Positions 44,651 through 53,446 are shown, counted from the stretch's first letter. The stretch is DNA of 64,000 nt from Anaerocolumna xylanovorans DSM 12503 (GCF_900143645.1 NZ_FRFD01000013.1:1-64000); one strand, 5' to 3'. A program made the numbers and translations. Notes: a model not told the origin generated them from the letters alone.

Positions 44651-44735
44651 ATAGTTTGAAAAATCAAGATTTTTCAAACGAAACTTTGTGCCTGCGGCTC
44701 AAAGTTTGCAGTCCTTGGGAAAGGCATGGGGATTA
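44651..44735 (+). repeat. Intergenic modular palindromic repeat, copy D
   Basis: Hairpin 1 is GTTTGAAAAAT (44654-44664) with ATTTTTCAAAC (44669-44679), perfect over 11 bp. Hairpin 2 is AAACTTTG (44681-44688) with CAAAGTTT (44700-44707). The tail GCAGTCCTTGGG, AAAGGCATGGGGATTAGG matches copy E and supplies GGGG as ribosome binding site for the acetyltransferase that follows. Confidence 0.75.
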
Positions 44736-44737
44736 GG

Positions 44738-45607
44738 ATGGAAAACTTTGCATTTATTTCAGATTATAAACAGGATGAGGGTCTTAGAGTAAGTTTTGAT
44801 GCATTGGCGCAAAAGACCTTTGGAATCCGTTTTGAAGAGTGGTATCAGCTTGGATTCTGGCGGGAGGATTACATTCCTTATTCCATAATGGATGGCAGGA
44901 GGATTGTCTCCAATGTATCAGTAAATAAGATGTTGTTTGATTTAAACGGGAAAAGAAAATCCTTCATACAGCTTGGTACGGTAATGACAGATGAGGAGTA
45001 CAGAGGAAAAGGATTAAACAGGCTGCTGATGGAGCGGATAGTAACGGATTATAAGGATACCTGCGACGGAATTTATCTGTTTGCCAATGACAGTGTACTG
45101 GATTATTACCCGAAATTCGGATTTGAAAAGGCCGCAGAATATCAGTACAGTAAAAAAGTAAGGGACACAGGCGAAAAAAGAGCTGTTGCATGGCCTATGA
45201 CGGATAAAAGAAGTTATGGTTATATGGAAGAAATAATAAGAAAGGGCCGGAAAAACAGTCTTTTTGAGATGGATAATATGGGCATATGGATGTTTTACCT
45301 CACTTATTTTATGAAGAATTCTGTTTATTATATTCAAGAACTTAAGACCTATGTAATTGCAGAGGAAGAAGAAGGTACCCTCTATCTCCACCATGTTATT
45401 TCAGAAAAAGAGGCAGAGCTGGATAGAGTAATAGCCGCGTTTGGAAAGGATATCACAAAAGTGATATTAGGGTTTACGCCTCTGTCTTCCCATGGATTTG
45501 ACAGGGAGGAATTAAGAGAAGAGGATACAACTCTTTTTATCCTTGGAAAAGGATGGGAGGAATTCCAAGAAAAGCAGCTTCGTTTTCCGACACTGTCCCA
45601 TGCGTAA
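44738..45607 (+). CDS. GNAT-family N-acetyltransferase
   Basis: A 289-residue protein whose first half is a GNAT domain: GTVMTDEEYRGKGLNRLLME holds the acetyl-CoA-binding Arg/Gly loop, and FANDSVLDYYPKFGFE is the usual late motif. The second half resembles the C-terminal part of Eis-like enzymes but the substrate is unknown. The start at 44738 uses the GGGG of the repeat tail; ATG 44726 lies inside the repeat. No operon partner is evident. Confidence 0.82.
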   Translation: MENFAFISDYKQDEGLRVSFDALAQKTFGIRFEEWYQLGFWREDYIPYSIMDGRRIVSNVSVNKMLFDLNGKRKSFIQLGTVMTDEEYRGKGLNRLLMERIVTDYKDTCDGIYLFANDSVLDYYPKFGFEKAAEYQYSKKVRDTGEKRAVAWPMTDKRSYGYMEEIIRKGRKNSLFEMDNMGIWMFYLTYFMKNSVYYIQELKTYVIAEEEEGTLYLHHVISEKEAELDRVIAAFGKDITKVILGFTPLSSHGFDREELREEDTTLFILGKGWEEFQEKQLRFPTLSHA

Positions 45608-45696
45608 ATTATATATGGAGGTTTTGAGGTATTGATAAAAGATTACGGTTATTCCGATATATTACCGATTGCAATTACCGAAAAGAGGTGTTTTTT

Positions 45697-46866
45697 ATGG
45701 ATGAGAAGCAGCAGAAAGAACTGCTGGAATTAAAGAATTGGCTGAAAGAGACAAAAGATATAAGACTTGAGGAGATGGGGCAGTTTTTCAGCGCCAGGAT
45801 TGACGGCTATGAAGAGCATATGGCTTTGTGGAAAGATTATTATGCATGGATAGCACAGGTGCTTCCTGATGAAACGAAGAAACTGCTTGATATTGGCTGC
45901 GGAACAGGGCTTGAGCTGGATGCCATATTTGACAGGTTTCCGGGGATGCAGGTAACGGCGATTGATTTGTCCGAGGACATGTTAAACCGTCTTCGGTCAA
46001 AGCATGGGAAGAAGGAACTTTGTATCATCTGCGGGGATTATTTTAAGGAACCTTTTGGGGAGGAATGTTATGATGCAGCAGTATCCTTTGAAACACTGCA
46101 TCATTTTACAGCAGATAAGAAAGCAGAAGTATTCAGAAAACTTTATGAGAGCTTAAAGGCAGGCGGATGCTATATTGAATGCGACTACATAGCGGGCTCT
46201 ATAGAAGAGGAAGAATTATTACTTTCGGAATATATACGCAGAAGGAAACGGGACGGGATACCGGAAGGGACTTTTGTGCATTTTGATATTCCTCTTACGC
46301 TGGAGCATGAAGTAGAAGCCTTAAAAAGGGCCGGTTTTGAAGAGGTTGAAGTTTTAGGATATCTGGGTGAGAACCGGACGCCTATGATAAGAGCATGGAA
46401 AGAAAAAAAGATATTCACTATAGCGGATATCTCTAAGATGACCGGGTTTACGGACAGGACAATCAGAAATTATATGAAGAGAGGTCTGCTAAAGGGCAGT
46501 TTGGTAAAGGGAACATGGTATTTTGATAATGGAAATTTGGAAGATTTTTTGGAAGAAAGGTTTGTAAAACAAGGGCTGAAAGGAAAGGCAGAAAGCCTGG
46601 TGGAACATTTTCTAAAAGGCAGAAAACAAGCAGAGGATACCCTGTGTTCTATCTATAATATGCAGTTTGACAGGGAGGAGGATGGAAAGAAAATCTGTGA
46701 TAGGCTCCTTAATAAAATAAATACGGGAGGTTATAAAGAAATCCAATTCTCCTATCATTATGATAAGAAGGCAGGAAAGGCAAGGATAATATTGACCGGA
46801 AGGGCAGAAGAGGTGGCAGAGGTAATAGAGCTGTTAACAGCTTTCAGAAAACAAGCTTTAGCCTGA
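45697..46866 (+). CDS. SAM methyltransferase fused to MerR-like helix-turn-helix
   Basis: A 389-residue two-part protein. Residues about 50-170 are a class I methyltransferase with LLDIGCGTGLELD (SAM-binding) and AIDLSEDML. Near residue 245, TIADISKMTGFTDRTIRNYM is a MerR-like helix-turn-helix, followed by a helical part and a small C-terminal domain. This looks like a DNA-bound or self-regulating methyltransferase; the methyl acceptor is unknown. The start at 45697 follows AAGAGGTG by 6-8 bases. A terminator-like hairpin follows it. Confidence 0.82.
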   Translation: MDEKQQKELLELKNWLKETKDIRLEEMGQFFSARIDGYEEHMALWKDYYAWIAQVLPDETKKLLDIGCGTGLELDAIFDRFPGMQVTAIDLSEDMLNRLRSKHGKKELCIICGDYFKEPFGEECYDAAVSFETLHHFTADKKAEVFRKLYESLKAGGCYIECDYIAGSIEEEELLLSEYIRRRKRDGIPEGTFVHFDIPLTLEHEVEALKRAGFEEVEVLGYLGENRTPMIRAWKEKKIFTIADISKMTGFTDRTIRNYMKRGLLKGSLVKGTWYFDNGNLEDFLEERFVKQGLKGKAESLVEHFLKGRKQAEDTLCSIYNMQFDREEDGKKICDRLLNKINTGGYKEIQFSYHYDKKAGKARIILTGRAEEVAEVIELLTAFRKQALA

Positions 46867-46899
46867 AAGCTATGAAAAACACATAGATTTTCATATTGA

Positions 46900-46954
46900 A
46901 AAGTCTCTCTTTGGTAGTTTAAACTATAGAAAATACCAAAGGGGGACTTTTTTT
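46900..46954 (+). terminator. Terminator-like hairpin abutting the next start codon
   Basis: CTCTTTGGTA pairs with TACCAAAGGGG, extended by AAGTC/GACTT, and a run of T leads directly into ATG 46955. The 3' arm AGGGGG also serves as the only ribosome binding site of the next gene. Folding would both end transcription and hide the site. Confidence 0.65.
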
Positions 46955-48010
46955 ATGAGAGAATTATATGATGAGATTTATGCTATTCTTAAAAGAGTAG
47001 ATTTTAAGAGGATATGGAATGGCTTTCATCGATATCCGTATGCTCTTTATAATGATAATACAGTTTATCTTAGGACAGGAGAGGTATCCTATGATCCTGC
47101 TTTTAGGGGAAATACCTGCATATTGTGGAAAGGTGACCTTTTGGCTATTTGGCGGGTGGATTCGGAGGAAAAGGTAAAGGCGGAGGAATTAGCAGCGGAA
47201 ATTGCTCATGAAATGTTTCATGCCTTCCAGCAGGAAATGGGGGAAGAGAGGTATCCTAATGATTTTAAACTGCTTTGCTATCCCCTTGATATATGGAATT
47301 TATTCGGAAAGTACAATGAAAATCTGCTGCTTGCAAGGTCTGTAAAGGAAAAGGACAGGGAAGAGTTAAGAAGGATTCTTGCTCTTATTGGTGCATGCCG
47401 CAGGAAAAGAGCGTTTTTAATAGGGGATTTTATTTGTGAAGAGTATAGGACGGAAACGCTGGAGGGAATGGCTGAGTACACGTCTCTTATGGTATTAAAG
47501 CAGATTGATGATAAGCTTTACGAAGAAAGATTGGAAAAATATAGAGGGATATTAGGGGAATGCTCATTCGTACAGTTTGATATCAGAAAAATATCCTATA
47601 TAACAGGAGCTATCCTTATGCTCCTGCTTTCTGAAGCGGGAATCGATATTTACCACAAGGTAGGAAAAGAAAAGAGGACAGTATGGGAGCTTGCTGCAGG
47701 CCGTTTACAGGAAACAGAAGTGGAGTTAGAGGCTTATAGCGGGATAGAAAAGCTCCTTACAGAGCGTAAGCAGAGGCAAAAAGAGCAATTTCGTACTTTC
47801 TTCCGAAAAAGCAGGGAAAAGGTGACAAGGGCAGGAATCATAACTGGGTATGACCCTATGAATATGATAAGATATAAAAATTTGATATTGTGTACTCATT
47901 TTGTAGAGATTACCTTTGAAGAGGATAAAAATAGTCTGGTAATAGCAGGTCCTGTAGTGGTACAATTAAAGGAAGAAAACGGAAGATGTATAAGCTGTTA
48001 TTACCGTTAA
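46955..48010 (+). CDS. HExxH metalloprotease-like protein of unknown function
   Basis: A 351-residue soluble protein without signal peptide. EIAHEMFHAFQQEMGE near residue 88 is an HExxH zinc motif, and TLEGMAEYTSLM near 170 offers the third ligand Glu, the gluzincin pattern of minigluzincin- and M48-like proteins. The C-terminus from about 250 is basic and then beta-rich. No family name can be given. The ATG sits at the foot of a terminator-like hairpin whose G-run is the ribosome binding site. It precedes an MmcQ/YjbR gene by 21 bases. Confidence 0.72.
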   Translation: MRELYDEIYAILKRVDFKRIWNGFHRYPYALYNDNTVYLRTGEVSYDPAFRGNTCILWKGDLLAIWRVDSEEKVKAEELAAEIAHEMFHAFQQEMGEERYPNDFKLLCYPLDIWNLFGKYNENLLLARSVKEKDREELRRILALIGACRRKRAFLIGDFICEEYRTETLEGMAEYTSLMVLKQIDDKLYEERLEKYRGILGECSFVQFDIRKISYITGAILMLLLSEAGIDIYHKVGKEKRTVWELAAGRLQETEVELEAYSGIEKLLTERKQRQKEQFRTFFRKSREKVTRAGIITGYDPMNMIRYKNLILCTHFVEITFEEDKNSLVIAGPVVVQLKEENGRCISCYYR

Positions 48011-48031
48011 TGGCAGGGAGCGGCGGATATC

Positions 48032-48385
48032 ATGAATGTAGAAGAAATAAAACAATATTGTATGGGTAAAGAAAATGCATATGAAGATTATCCTTTTGGC
48101 GACATTCCCATCTGTTACAGGTTAAATGGCGGAGGGATATTTGCACAGGTGTATCCTTTGGAAGGTGACTATAAAATAACTTTACGGTGCGAGACAGAGT
48201 ATGGGCAGTTTTTTAGAACGGCATTTCCGGATATTGTGGTAAAGGGATACCATTGTCCGAAGATGCAGCAGCCGTATTTTAACACAGTATACCTTAATGA
48301 CTTTGAAGACAGTAACTTGCTGCTGGATATGATCGACCATTCCTATAATGAAGTGCTAAAGCGGTTATCGAAAAAGAAAAGATAA
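48032..48385 (+). CDS. MmcQ/YjbR-family protein
   Basis: A 117-residue protein of the MmcQ/YjbR family: an N-terminal YCMGKENAYEDYPFGD helix-turn and a later FPDIVVKGYHCPKMQQPYF segment are typical. The fold resembles a CyaY-like/DNA-binding double-wing domain, but no function is proven. GGAG lies before the ATG. It probably shares a transcript with the HExxH protein upstream. Confidence 0.85.
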   Translation: MNVEEIKQYCMGKENAYEDYPFGDIPICYRLNGGGIFAQVYPLEGDYKITLRCETEYGQFFRTAFPDIVVKGYHCPKMQQPYFNTVYLNDFEDSNLLLDMIDHSYNEVLKRLSKKKR

Positions 48386-48477
48386 AGGATACGGAGAATA
48401 GATAATTTGTAGATATTTATACAGTAAATTTTATATTAGCAGGCATTGTAAAGGTTAATAGAAAAAGGAAAGTAAAA

Positions 48478-49152
48478 ATGGCCTATAAAATATTAATTGC
48501 AGATGATGAAGAAGATATACTAAGAATGTTAAAGGACTATTTCGAACTGTCGGGGTATCTTGTATATACCGCAGACAGTGGCTGTTCTGCAATTGAAAGA
48601 ATAGCAGTTAACCCTGATATTATATTGCTGGATATTAATATGCCGGATATGGATGGGCTGTCCGTTTGTAAAAGAATACGAAACCATGTGAATGTGCCTA
48701 TTGTTTTTTTGACTGCCAAGGTGGAGGAGCAGGATAAAATTAATGGGTTTTTACTTGGTGGGGACGATTATATCACGAAGCCCTTCAGCCTGGAGGAACT
48801 GGGTGCCAGAGTAGCTGCTCATTTACGCAGGGAGGGAAGGCAAAAAGGAACGCAGAAGGTAAGAATTGCCGGAGAGCTTTTAATTGAATACGACACCAGA
48901 AGGGTTTTCTGGGGTGAAAAGGAGATAGACTTAACCAGAACGGAATTTGATATTGTGGAAATATTAAGCCTTCACAAAGGACAGGTATTTGATAAGGAAA
49001 CTATCTATGAAAAGCTTTGGGGATTTGACAAGGATGGCAGCAGCAATATTATAACAGAGCATATCAGAAGGATTCGGACAAAGTTTGGAAGATATTGTCA
49101 AAAGGATGTTATAGAAACGGTATGGGGAGTGGGCTACCGATGGATTATGTAG
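48478..49152 (+). CDS. OmpR/PhoB-family response regulator
   Basis: A 224-residue regulator with a receiver (D9/D10, phospho-acceptor D52 in LLDINMPD, K in ITKPF) and a winged-helix DNA-binding domain ending VWGVGYRWIM. It overlaps the start of the histidine kinase gene by 13 bases and so is translationally coupled to it. The likely target is the ABC transporter operon just downstream, as in many antimicrobial-sensing systems; the signal is unknown. Confidence 0.95.
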   Translation: MAYKILIADDEEDILRMLKDYFELSGYLVYTADSGCSAIERIAVNPDIILLDINMPDMDGLSVCKRIRNHVNVPIVFLTAKVEEQDKINGFLLGGDDYITKPFSLEELGARVAAHLRREGRQKGTQKVRIAGELLIEYDTRRVFWGEKEIDLTRTEFDIVEILSLHKGQVFDKETIYEKLWGFDKDGSSNIITEHIRRIRTKFGRYCQKDVIETVWGVGYRWIM

Positions 49153-50324
49153 AGAAGCAGTTAGAGAAGATAAAAAAGTTCTTAAAAAATTCCAGTCTGA
49201 AAAAAGCACTGGGATTTTATATTATAATCGCAATTTTTCTATGCGGTCTTTGCTATTATGCCACCTATCTGTTCTGCGAGGGGTGGAAGAATGTTATTAT
49301 GTCGGCGGAAGGGGTAACAGATTATGTTGTAATTTATAAGGACAACGAGGGTTACATTGCCGATACCGTAAACCTGCCTGAAAGTATTAAGAATAAGATG
49401 TATTTTCTGGAGGTGCTGGAGTCACTTTCTGTCCTGGTTTATGCAAGCATTGCTATTGTTATGGTCAGCCATATGTATTACAAGAACAAATTAAGGGAGC
49501 CGTTAGAAATTCTAAAAAAAGAAATGGAAGCTATGGGCAGGGATGATTTAAGCCTGGACTGCCGTTATCTAAGCGGTGATGAAATGGGGGATATCTGCGA
49601 GGCCTTTAACCGGATGCGTCTTCAGCTAATCGACAACCGGAAGAATGTATGGAAGCTGGTGAAGGACCAGAGGGAATTAAATGCAGCCTTTGCCCATGAC
49701 ATCAGGACGCCCCTGACGGTCATGAAGGGCTATACCCAGATACTTCGTAAGTTCCAGCCCGGCGGACAGATATCGGAAGAGAAGCTCTTTGAAATGCTTT
49801 CCCTGATTGAAAACCAGGTTGACAGGCTGGAAGAGTTTTCCGGCACTATGAAGGAGATAAATACCTTTGAAGATTTGGAATTAAAAAGGGAAAAGAGTAC
49901 GGCAGGGGAACTTCTTTCACAAATAGAAAAACTTCTCTTTGGAATGGAAGCTTCCGGAATTTCTGCCAGGTTGAATTGTGAGGAAGGCTATGAAGGAGAG
50001 GAGATCTTTCTTGATAACAGAGCTGCCTTAGAGGTGGCAGAAAATCTTATCAGTAATGCACTACGTTATGCAAGGGAAAAGATTCAGGTGCAGATTCAGC
50101 TTGAGAACGGAAAGCTTTTTCTCTACATTAAGGATGATGGCGCAGGTTTTGATAAAAGAGCACTGCTAAATGCGAAAAAGCCCTATTTTACAACTGAAAA
50201 AGGGCATTTTGGCATTGGACTTACCATCTGTAAACTCTTATGTGAAAAGCATGGCGGAACCCTTGAGATGACCAATGGGATTCATGGAGGCGGAATTGTT
50301 TGTGCGAGTTTTTTTATATTGTAG
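49140..50324 (+). CDS. Sensor histidine kinase
   Basis: A 394-residue kinase with TM1 at about 22-44, a short extracellular loop, TM2 at about 95-115, HAMP, a HisKA domain with H186 in AFAHDIRTPL, and a HATPase domain (NLISNALRYA, DDGAGF, GIGLTICK). The small sensing loop of about 50 residues suggests it senses within or at the membrane, perhaps through the ABC transporter. The start at 49140 has GGGGAG 9 bases upstream. Confidence 0.94.
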   Translation: MDYVEKQLEKIKKFLKNSSLKKALGFYIIIAIFLCGLCYYATYLFCEGWKNVIMSAEGVTDYVVIYKDNEGYIADTVNLPESIKNKMYFLEVLESLSVLVYASIAIVMVSHMYYKNKLREPLEILKKEMEAMGRDDLSLDCRYLSGDEMGDICEAFNRMRLQLIDNRKNVWKLVKDQRELNAAFAHDIRTPLTVMKGYTQILRKFQPGGQISEEKLFEMLSLIENQVDRLEEFSGTMKEINTFEDLELKREKSTAGELLSQIEKLLFGMEASGISARLNCEEGYEGEEIFLDNRAALEVAENLISNALRYAREKIQVQIQLENGKLFLYIKDDGAGFDKRALLNAKKPYFTTEKGHFGIGLTICKLLCEKHGGTLEMTNGIHGGGIVCASFFIL

Positions 50325-50350
50325 TGAAAAGATAGATATTTAAGAGATAG

Positions 50351-50382
50351 AATAAAGAATGTGCCCTGGCACATTCTTTATT
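50351..50382 (+). promoter_or_regulatory. Perfect 15-bp hairpin before the ABC ATPase gene
   Basis: AATAAAGAATGTGCC pairs perfectly with GGCACATTCTTTATT around CT. It lies between the kinase and the ABC genes, with only a weak T-rich 3' side, and could act as partial terminator or attenuator between sensing and transport genes. Confidence 0.6.
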
Positions 50383-50419
50383 TATGGAATTTTGGAGTGA
50401 TGGAAAGGAAAAACCTAAT

Positions 50420-51310
50420 ATGAATCAGGAGATAATTCTAAAAAACGTAAGTAAATATTACGGAAAGAAAAAGGCTGTTGATGGGATTAATCTGACCATC
50501 AGCGAGGGAATGTTCGGACTTTTAGGAAGGAATGGCGCAGGTAAGACAACACTGATGAAAATTCTTGCAACCTTACATAATCCAACAGAAGGAGAGATAA
50601 GCGTCAATGGAATCAACATCCGTGAAACGAAAAAAATACGCAGTATGACAGGATATCTGCCCCAGGATTTTTCCATGTATGGCGGAATGACAGCCTATGA
50701 AGTGATGGACTATCTTGGTACCCTTTCAGGTATGAAGAAGGAGGAGAGGAAGAAGCGCATCCCGGAGCTTCTTGATAAGGTAAATCTGTCTGCTAATCAC
50801 AGAACCAAGGTAAGGGCCATGTCAGGAGGGATGAGAAGGAGGCTTGGCATTGCACAGGCAATCCTGCATAATCCGCAGATTCTGATCGTAGATGAACCTA
50901 CGGCAGGACTTGATCCGGAAGAGAGAGTGCGCTTTCGTAATCTCTTGTGTGAGATTGCCCAGGACAGAATCGTTCTTCTCTCAACTCACATTGTAGGGGA
51001 CATTGAGGCAACCTGTGAGGATATTGCAGTATTGGATAACGGAAAGTTATTATTTCGAGGAACGGTAAGAGAACTGATAGAGATGGCAGAAGGGAAAGTT
51101 TATACAGCGGAAATATCCAGAATGGAATTAGAGGAGCTGAAAGCAAAGCATATCGTTACGGCAATCTTATCAAAGGGAAGCATGGCGGAGGTGCGTTTTC
51201 TCTCGGAAGAGGGTACTCCCTTTGAAAAGGCAGTGCTTACAGAACCGAGTGCGGAAGACGCCTACCTTTATCTGATGGGAAGAGAAGGAGGTAAGGCTGT
51301 ATGTGGCTGA
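50420..51310 (+). CDS. ABC transporter ATP-binding protein
   Basis: A 296-residue ATPase with Walker A (GRNGAGKTT), signature (MSGGMRRRLG), Walker B with catalytic Glu (LIVDEPTAGLDP) and switch His (LLSTHIVGD). The C-terminal 80 residues are the extra domain common in ABC-2 export ATPases. The start at 50420 follows GGAAAGGA; an ATG at 50384 directly after the hairpin is possible. It overlaps the next gene by 10 bases and powers the two membrane proteins downstream. Confidence 0.93.
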   Translation: MNQEIILKNVSKYYGKKKAVDGINLTISEGMFGLLGRNGAGKTTLMKILATLHNPTEGEISVNGINIRETKKIRSMTGYLPQDFSMYGGMTAYEVMDYLGTLSGMKKEERKKRIPELLDKVNLSANHRTKVRAMSGGMRRRLGIAQAILHNPQILIVDEPTAGLDPEERVRFRNLLCEIAQDRIVLLSTHIVGDIEATCEDIAVLDNGKLLFRGTVRELIEMAEGKVYTAEISRMELEELKAKHIVTAILSKGSMAEVRFLSEEGTPFEKAVLTEPSAEDAYLYLMGREGGKAVCG

Positions 51311-52563
51311 CATTGTTTCGGAAGGAATGCAAGATGTGGTGCAAAAGCATCATGTTTTTTGGATATCTGGCAGTTATCCTGTTCTTTTATCTGACGCAGA
51401 TGGGGTCGGAAGACGTTCCGGCAAAGCCGGAGCCGGGGAAAGAGAGCTATGGCTATCATTACAGCACAGACGAAAAGGTGATTATGGAGACTGCCATGGA
51501 CAATCTGCTGTATGAATACTGTTATGGAGTTTATGTAACTTATCCTATGGGGTTTTACAAAGGCGTCCGGCTGAATAAAGAAAAAACAGAAAAAATAGAA
51601 GTTATTATAGAAAAACTCACCGGCAAAACGGATGAGGAATTTAAAAAGATAATAAATGACTATAAAAGGGGAGTGAAATACGAATCATCGGGAGGGGCAT
51701 CCTATCAGACGGAAGCAGCTCCGTTGGATTTAAAGCTTTCTAAGGACATTACCTATGATGAATTTCTTGGATATATGGAGCAGGCAGCTAAACTTATCGG
51801 AAATGGAAGCAAGTATGGAGATACCTATTTAAAGAGCAATGCAAGAGTGCCGCTCACCTATGAGGAGGCTTTGCATGAGTATAATCAGATGAAAGAAAAG
51901 GACCGTTTTTCCGGTGCCTATGCCAGGCTGTACTGTGATTACTTTGGTATTCTTTTGGGAATTATACCGGTATTTTTCGTTACATCCAGAGTGCTGAAGG
52001 ATAAGCACAGCCATGCAAAGGGAGTGCTTTATGGAAAGAGTGCTTCTTCGGCTGTTATAATAACAGCCCGTATGGCAGCCATATGCACTATACTGTTCTT
52101 GCCCATACTGCTTCTGTCCCTGCTTCCTCTATCCCAGGCGGTCTATGCGGCAGGGAAGGCAGGGATTACAGCGGATTACCTTGCTTTTCTAAAATATTGT
52201 ACAGGATGGCTTCTGCCAAGCATTATGGCAGTTACAGCTCTGGGTTATTTCCTGGGAGAACTGACAGAAGGAGTATTCCCTATTCTGATACAGGTAATAT
52301 GGTGGTTTGCATCTCTTTTGGCAAACGTCAGCCAGATGATAGGCGGCTTTGGCTATAACCTTATTCCAAGGTTTAACAGTCTGGGAGAATATAGTGTTTT
52401 TTATAAATCCCGGGATTCGCTTGTGTGGAATCGTATCGTATACACTGTGGCCGCTCTGGTACTGACAGCGGCACTTGTTTATCTCTATGAATGTAAGAGG
52501 AAAGGAATTTATATAAAAAATGGAAAGGTATCAAAAGCTCATATTCGTAAATCTAAAGCATAA
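51301..52563 (+). CDS. ABC transporter membrane subunit 1
   Basis: A 420-residue membrane protein. One N-terminal helix (about 17-35) is followed by a 180-residue extracellular domain rich in charged residues, then about five helices from residue 215 on. This is the layout of ABC-2-type export permeases. It overlaps both neighbours, so expression is coupled. The substrate may be a peptide or lipid, judging only from the linked two-component system. Confidence 0.85.
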   Translation: MWLTLFRKECKMWCKSIMFFGYLAVILFFYLTQMGSEDVPAKPEPGKESYGYHYSTDEKVIMETAMDNLLYEYCYGVYVTYPMGFYKGVRLNKEKTEKIEVIIEKLTGKTDEEFKKIINDYKRGVKYESSGGASYQTEAAPLDLKLSKDITYDEFLGYMEQAAKLIGNGSKYGDTYLKSNARVPLTYEEALHEYNQMKEKDRFSGAYARLYCDYFGILLGIIPVFFVTSRVLKDKHSHAKGVLYGKSASSAVIITARMAAICTILFLPILLLSLLPLSQAVYAAGKAGITADYLAFLKYCTGWLLPSIMAVTALGYFLGELTEGVFPILIQVIWWFASLLANVSQMIGGFGYNLIPRFNSLGEYSVFYKSRDSLVWNRIVYTVAALVLTAALVYLYECKRKGIYIKNGKVSKAHIRKSKA

Positions 52564-53137
52564 TCTGTGGATTCCTGCATTGCTGGTATTTATACTCTGC
52601 CTGTTATCCCCCGTTGCTATAGGACTTGAGAACCTGAATGTACAGCAGACTGCCAAGGTTATTGAAGTATTTTTAAGCCTTACAGGAATTATATTTTTAA
52701 TGACAGTATTTTCACCGGACATAGACAGGGATATCAGAGATATTGTTGCCTCTAAGAAGGAACCCATGCTGTTAAACCATCTGCTTCGCATTCTGTGTGC
52801 GTTGTTTTTCCTGTCAGCAGTGGGGTTATTATTTCTTCTGTGGATGATAAGAGGCGGGTGCCAATTTCCCTTTGGAAAAATGTTTTTCTGTTTTTTGGCA
52901 AACAGTGTTTTTCTGGGGGGACTGGGAGCATTTTTCTTTTCCCTATCCAATCAGCCGGTCTTAGGGTATATGGCATCTATTCTGTATTTTTTGCTGAACT
53001 TCGGGGCCGGTAAGAAATATATGGGCAATCTCTTTTTGTTTTCAATGCAATATGGAAGCTTTCAGGAGAAGTATTATCTTATGGCAGGAGGAATTGCTTT
53101 TTTATTACTGGCAATTATCTGGCGGGACGTAGTGTGA
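52520..53137 (+). CDS. ABC transporter membrane subunit 2
   Basis: A 205-residue, very hydrophobic protein with about six helices and short loops. No conserved domain is recognised beyond ABC-2-like permease character. It overlaps the preceding gene by 44 bases, an unusually long overlap but with AAAGGAATT before its ATG. Its final codons and stop lie inside the left hairpin of repeat copy A. Confidence 0.78.
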   Translation: MERYQKLIFVNLKHNLWIPALLVFILCLLSPVAIGLENLNVQQTAKVIEVFLSLTGIIFLMTVFSPDIDRDIRDIVASKKEPMLLNHLLRILCALFFLSAVGLLFLLWMIRGGCQFPFGKMFFCFLANSVFLGGLGAFFFSLSNQPVLGYMASILYFLLNFGAGKKYMGNLFLFSMQYGSFQEKYYLMAGGIAFLLLAIIWRDVV

Positions 53138-53230
53138 AAAATAGAAAGCATTTTTCACTTTCTATTTGGGCAGTATCGTGTAGATTGCAAGCAATCTACT
53201 GGCGGGTCTGCGATATGCATGGGTGTTAAT
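53131..53230 (+). repeat. Intergenic modular palindromic repeat, copy A
   Basis: Hairpin 1 is GTGAAAAAT with ATTTTTCAC, hairpin 2 contains GTAGATTGC/GCAATCTAC within an outer imperfect stem, and the tail is GCATGGGTGTTAAT. It matches unit 2 of copy B, 34 kb away, almost base for base. Unlike copies C, D and G it is followed by a terminator rather than a start codon. Confidence 0.85.
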
Positions 53231-53269
53231 CTGGAGAAAAGTAGTATAGGAAAACAAGATAGAATATAG

Positions 53270-53318
53270 AACCGGGCACACAGACTTTTATAAGGTCTTA
53301 TACTGCCCGGTTATTTTT
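53270..53318 (+). terminator. Terminator of the two-component/ABC operon
   Basis: AACCGGGCA (53270-53278) pairs with TGCCCGGTT (53304-53312) and ATTTTTAT follows. A second small hairpin, CCGGC/GCCGG, lies at 53325-53339. The 417-base gap to the TetR gene otherwise holds repeat A and the promoter at 53416. Confidence 0.85.
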
Positions 53319-53415
53319 ATGCGGCCGGCTTTTTGCCGGGTTATTAACCATAGTACCATAAAACGACAATTATTATCAAAATGTTGCAATATAGTACATT
53401 TTTCCTAATAAATAA

Positions 53416-53443
53416 TTGACAAATTGGTAAAAAATACTATAAT
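53416..53443 (+). promoter_or_regulatory. Sigma-A promoter of the TetR/chemotaxis cluster
   Basis: TTGACA (53416-53421) and TATAAT (53438-53443) are perfect boxes with a 16-base spacer, about 110 bases before the TetR start. Confidence 0.85.
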
Positions 53444-53446
53444 GTG

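Noticed and set aside
11919..53230. Repeats as insertion sequences
   Set aside because: No transposase frame and no target duplication could be seen at any copy. A nonautonomous element is still possible and is kept as an option in the findings.
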